This document shows, in pieces, positions 6,896 through 9,601 of a stretch of 9,601 nt of DNA. A program made the position numbers and the translations under genes. Source of the stretch: Bacteroidales bacterium. GTDB lineage: Bacteria; Bacteroidota; Bacteroidia; Bacteroidales; UBA932. The notes under the pieces were generated by a model. It was not told where the DNA came from, ran no database searches, and saw nothing but the letters and a program-made list of their open reading frames with translations. The stretch covers positions 1 through 9,601 of the forward strand of contig JABUTP010000033.1 of assembly GCA_021443625.1 (NCBI GenBank). The letters are read 5' to 3'. The stretch's first letter is position 1, and every line of letters starts with the position of its first letter.

Positions 6896-7921
6896 GTGAC
6901 CATTGCGTTGAAACATAAGTTCCGGACAATCGCAGGCTTGTGCCTTGCGTTTCTGCCGCTGTGCGGATGCGCCACCATCGAGGATTCGGACGACCCGCTC
7001 GAAGGACGTTGCATTATAGCCCTTTACGGCGTCAACGGCCTCGGCGACCGCGGATACAACGACGCCATCTGCCGCGGTGTTGAAAAGGCCGCGGCGCAAT
7101 TCGATTGCGAAACCTGGCACATCACCCCGCAGGATATGGACGAAGGCAAGGGACTCCTGCAGCTCCTTGTGGAGGAACTTTCCGAAGAGGACGGAGAAGA
7201 TTTTCTAATAGTGACCGCCGACGTGGGATACGTCACCCCCGAGACTATGAGTCTCATCGGAAGCAGCAAAGGTTGTGAAACAATCATTCTCGAATCCCGC
7301 GAAACATACAAAGGAGCATGCACCGTGAATGTGCCCTTGTACGGCGCTTCGTGGATGGCTGGGCAGCTGGCCTCCCGGATGGATGGGGTTGACAAGATAG
7401 GAATAGTGTGCGCCCGTCCCGAATATCCGCAGCTTCAGGAAGCTATTGAAGGATTCGTCAGCGGAGCTGACGGGGCCGACGTTTCTGTGACAGATGTCGA
7501 TTTCGGCGATTCGGACCCCTTTGACAGCGCAGACCTCCTGTATCGGCTGTCTCCGAGTCTGGAGAAAACATACCGGATGATTTATCCCCTCTGCGGCGGC
7601 AGCACCCAGGGTCTCCTCACCTATTGCAGGGAAAATCCGGAATCCTCGTTTTACACTGTGGGAATAGACAGCGATATGTCGCGTTACAGCGAAAAGGTGC
7701 CGTTTTCCATAGTCAAGAATATGGAAAACGTGCTTTACAAAAGCATTGAACGGTGGCTCACCAAGAAACGCCTCCCCTCCCACCTTGAATTCGGAATGAA
7801 AGAGGGGTATGTGGAAGTCATCGTGTCCCCTAAATACGACAATCTGTTTCCGGATGACGTTTTGAAAAAGTTGACGGAAGAAGCGGTTAAAAAGGAAAAG
7901 CATTATGAGCCTGCGCGATAA
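6896..7921 (+). CDS. BMP/PnrA-type solute-binding lipoprotein
   Basis: A 341-residue lipoprotein resembling the basic-membrane-protein (BMP, PnrA/TmpC/Med) branch of type 1 periplasmic-binding proteins, whose studied members bind purine nucleosides for ABC import. The signal sequence ends in LCGC with lipidation at Cys25. Family marks are NGLGDRGYNDAICRGVEKA at 47-65, matching the usual GlxDkgFNdxxxxGlxkA pattern, and VGIDSD (255-260) followed by FSIVKNMENVLYKSI (270-284). Asp258 and Lys274 sit where the family has ligand-contacting residues, by my alignment. DSDD follows at Cys+5 to +8, a possible surface-export signal. The start is uncertain: GTG at 6896 or TTG at 6908, the latter giving a typical MKHKF beginning; no ATG fits and no Shine-Dalgarno is seen. 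It overlaps the next gene by 17 bases. No transporter permease or ATPase is nearby, so it may act as a receptor; the ligand is unknown. Confidence 0.8.
   Translation: MTIALKHKFRTIAGLCLAFLPLCGCATIEDSDDPLEGRCIIALYGVNGLGDRGYNDAICRGVEKAAAQFDCETWHITPQDMDEGKGLLQLLVEELSEEDGEDFLIVTADVGYVTPETMSLIGSSKGCETIILESRETYKGACTVNVPLYGASWMAGQLASRMDGVDKIGIVCARPEYPQLQEAIEGFVSGADGADVSVTDVDFGDSDPFDSADLLYRLSPSLEKTYRMIYPLCGGSTQGLLTYCRENPESSFYTVGIDSDMSRYSEKVPFSIVKNMENVLYKSIERWLTKKRLPSHLEFGMKEGYVEVIVSPKYDNLFPDDVLKKLTEEAVKKEKHYEPAR
7892..7896 (+). promoter_or_regulatory. Possible ribosome-binding site for the C13 fusion gene
   Basis: AAGGA lies 8 bases before the ATG at 7905, inside the end of the upstream coding region. 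Most starts in this window have no such sequence, so it supports this start and reinitiation at the overlapping junction. Chance occurrence in an A-rich stretch encoding KKEK is possible. Confidence 0.4.
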
Positions 7922-9601
7922 ACTGCTTCTTTGGGCTCTGCTGCCCTTTACGCTCGTCTCCTGCAACCCGATGGGCGACAGCGATGACGGCTGGGAAGGG
8001 GCCGAGACTTTCAAGGTGGTCGCCATCTGCCCCGGAGGCAGCGGCAGCGACTTCGCCCGGACGGCGGGCTGGTTCGACGAAAACAGCCGCAACGCCCAGG
8101 CGGTGGAAGACAACCCGGTCAGGTTGGAAATCGAATGGATAGACGAGGACACCGCAGATCTGGCAAAAATCGCACGCAGGATAGCCCGCAACGACTCCGT
8201 GGCGGCTGTAATCGGCCCCATCCACTCCGACAACGTGGATCTGGTTGCGGCCGAATGCGCCCAGACCTTCAAACCGATGATAGTGCTTGCCTCGAGCGAA
8301 GAAATCATAAGGAAATACTCTGTAGTGCAGTCGGCGATGGTGGTCGGCAGCCGGCCGTTCCTGTGGTCGCTTGCCGAAACCGACATCTCGCAATGCGAAG
8401 TCATCCTGAGCAAGGCCGGACTTATGGGGAGCCGGTCGGTGGCCGTGATAGCGGCGGACAACAGTTACGGCAGCACCTTCAGCCAGTGGATGCCCTTCCT
8501 CGCCCGGGAGTTTTCGATGGAGATGAGGCAGAATCTCACTTACCGCGATGCCGCCTCTCTCGCATCCGCCGTGGAGAAAGCGGTGACCGATGCTCCGGAC
8601 TGCATTGTGTGCGCGCTGAGGGCCGGTGCAGCCGAAGACCTGAAGACGGTGCAGACCCTGCGGACGCAGTTCGGCGCCACCTCCCGGTTCATCTTCACCG
8701 ACACCGCCCTGGAGTCGGCAGCCCTGAATCTCGGGTCGCTGGTCGAAGGGATTGAAGGCATCGCGATGTATGCCGACCCCGCCTCCGGCTTCCAGATTGC
8801 CTACGAGGTGCGTTTCGGAAGACAGCCCGTACTCGGCGAATCGCAGTTCTACGACGCCCTGCTGCTCTGCACAATGGGGTTGATATACAAAAATGTCCAT
8901 AACAGCCCCGACCTCAATGAGGCCATAGTCGCCATCACCACGGATGTGGAGGATCCCGTTCTGAGCAACTGGAACGCCTTGGGGATGTTGAGTTACCTGG
9001 CCTATATCGGTGAGGAGCATCCCGGAGCCATAGCGGGGGCGTCCGGTCCGCTGATGTTCGACCACGAGAGTTATTCATCGATACTCCACAGCACCTACGC
9101 CAACTGGATGGTTTATGACCGGAAGTTCGTGACGCTCGGCTTCGCCTCCACCGACGGAGGCAAGCGCAAGGAGCCGGCCGTGGCGGCGTGGAAATGGAAG
9201 GTAACTGCGGAGCAGGCCATAGAGGACTCCGACCCGGGTCTGGTCTATGCCCCCTGGGAGGACAATTACGCCATCATAATAGCCGGCTCTTCGGGTTGGG
9301 GCAACTACCGGCATCAGGCCGATGCCTTGAATATCTACCAGCTGCTTAGGAAAGGCGGCATCTCCGACGACAGGATACTGCTGATAATGGCGGACGACAT
9401 TGCGTCCTCCCCCCAAAACAGCCAGCCCGGCGTGGTCCGCGTGAGCGACATCGGGGCCAATCTGTATGAGGGGGCCGAGATAGACTACCGCGCCGCCGAC
9501 CTCACTCTGGAACAGTTGGGCGAACTCATCCGCGGTGTCCCAAGCGGCAACGGCACCAACCTCCTCTTCTTCTGGAGCGGTCACGGCTCGGAGGGCAAGG
9601 G
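7905..9601 (+). CDS. Lipoprotein fusing a type 1 periplasmic-binding domain to a legumain-like C13 peptidase (3' end missing)
   Basis: The frame is open from ATG 7905 to the window edge, with 565 codons visible. The lipobox LVSC gives lipidation at Cys20, followed by DSDD at Cys+5 to +8. Residues about 36-436 look like the Leu/Ile/Val-binding branch of periplasmic-binding proteins: AAVIGPIHSDN at 100-110 and SVAVIAADNSYGSTF at 178-192 are the classic first-lobe and hinge patterns. From 455 the chain turns into peptidase family C13 (legumain, clan CD): YAIIIAGSSGWGNYRHQAD at 455-473, ILLIMADDIA at 491-500, QPGVV at 507-511, and LLFFWSGHGSEG with the probable catalytic His560. The catalytic cysteine lies beyond the window. 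The human legumain Asn42 and Asp147 positions are Ser463 and Gly559 by my alignment; GHG is as in GPI8 and caspases. The start overlaps the BMP-type gene by 17 bases, so translation is probably coupled. A processing enzyme or a ligand-controlled protease are both possible; substrate unknown. Confidence 0.85.
   Translation, partial: MSLRDKLLLWALLPFTLVSCNPMGDSDDGWEGAETFKVVAICPGGSGSDFARTAGWFDENSRNAQAVEDNPVRLEIEWIDEDTADLAKIARRIARNDSVAAVIGPIHSDNVDLVAAECAQTFKPMIVLASSEEIIRKYSVVQSAMVVGSRPFLWSLAETDISQCEVILSKAGLMGSRSVAVIAADNSYGSTFSQWMPFLAREFSMEMRQNLTYRDAASLASAVEKAVTDAPDCIVCALRAGAAEDLKTVQTLRTQFGATSRFIFTDTALESAALNLGSLVEGIEGIAMYADPASGFQIAYEVRFGRQPVLGESQFYDALLLCTMGLIYKNVHNSPDLNEAIVAITTDVEDPVLSNWNALGMLSYLAYIGEEHPGAIAGASGPLMFDHESYSSILHSTYANWMVYDRKFVTLGFASTDGGKRKEPAVAAWKWKVTAEQAIEDSDPGLVYAPWEDNYAIIIAGSSGWGNYRHQADALNIYQLLRKGGISDDRILLIMADDIASSPQNSQPGVVRVSDIGANLYEGAEIDYRAADLTLEQLGELIRGVPSGNGTNLLFFWSGHGSEGK

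Noticed and set aside
8135..8755. A 206-codon plus-strand frame inside the fusion gene
   Set aside because: It is an arginine-rich alternate frame of the periplasmic-binding domain and has no recognisable feature.
7205..9065. Two long minus-strand open frames (418 and 392 codons)
   Set aside because: They lie opposite the two lipoprotein genes, which have recognisable domains and lipoboxes. The antisense translations show no domain or signal.
9075..9584. A 169-codon minus-strand frame at the right edge
   Set aside because: It is antisense to the C13 peptidase domain, whose legumain-like motifs are clear.

Overview
The window looks like a chromosomal segment of a gut-type anaerobic member of the Bacteroidales with a fairly GC-rich genome. 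The evidence is a full-length pyruvate:ferredoxin oxidoreductase of the Bacteroidales kind, several lipoproteins, mostly absent Shine-Dalgarno sequences, and repeated matches to the Bacteroidetes -7 promoter box TAnnTTTG in the gaps between genes. No rRNA, tRNA, insertion sequence, CRISPR array or prophage gene was recognised. No species is claimed.

Layout. At the far left, 24 codons of an unidentified minus-strand gene run off the edge. Divergent from it is a plus-strand pair: a polysaccharide flippase of the WzxC/MurJ-like superfamily (165-1604) and a cyclophilin-type peptidyl-prolyl isomerase lipoprotein (1639-2379). A strong hairpin at 2451-2490 sits between that pair and the convergent 3.5-kb pyruvate:ferredoxin oxidoreductase gene on the minus strand (2508-6047), and probably terminates transcription from both sides. 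A 90-bp divergent promoter region follows, holding a perfect 9-bp inverted repeat that contains a TACATTTG box for each direction. Rightward lies a small secreted protein of unknown function (6138-6824).

The right end holds the most unusual content: two overlapping lipoprotein genes, probably one transcript. The first (6896-7921) is a BMP/PnrA-type solute-binding protein. The second (7905 to the window edge) is a lipoprotein in which a branched-chain-amino-acid-type periplasmic-binding domain is followed by a legumain-like C13 cysteine peptidase domain. The second gene is cut by the window just after its catalytic-histidine motif. Both lipoproteins carry the tetrapeptide DSDD at the same distance from the lipidated cysteine, which may be a surface-export signal. 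No ABC permease or ATPase is visible, so these may be ligand sensors or receptors rather than transporter parts; this is inference.

How the genes relate. The oxidoreductase is core anaerobic carbon metabolism, the flippase and isomerase serve the cell envelope, and the right-hand lipoproteins look like an accessory surface or periplasmic module. The window does not show that these three groups work together.
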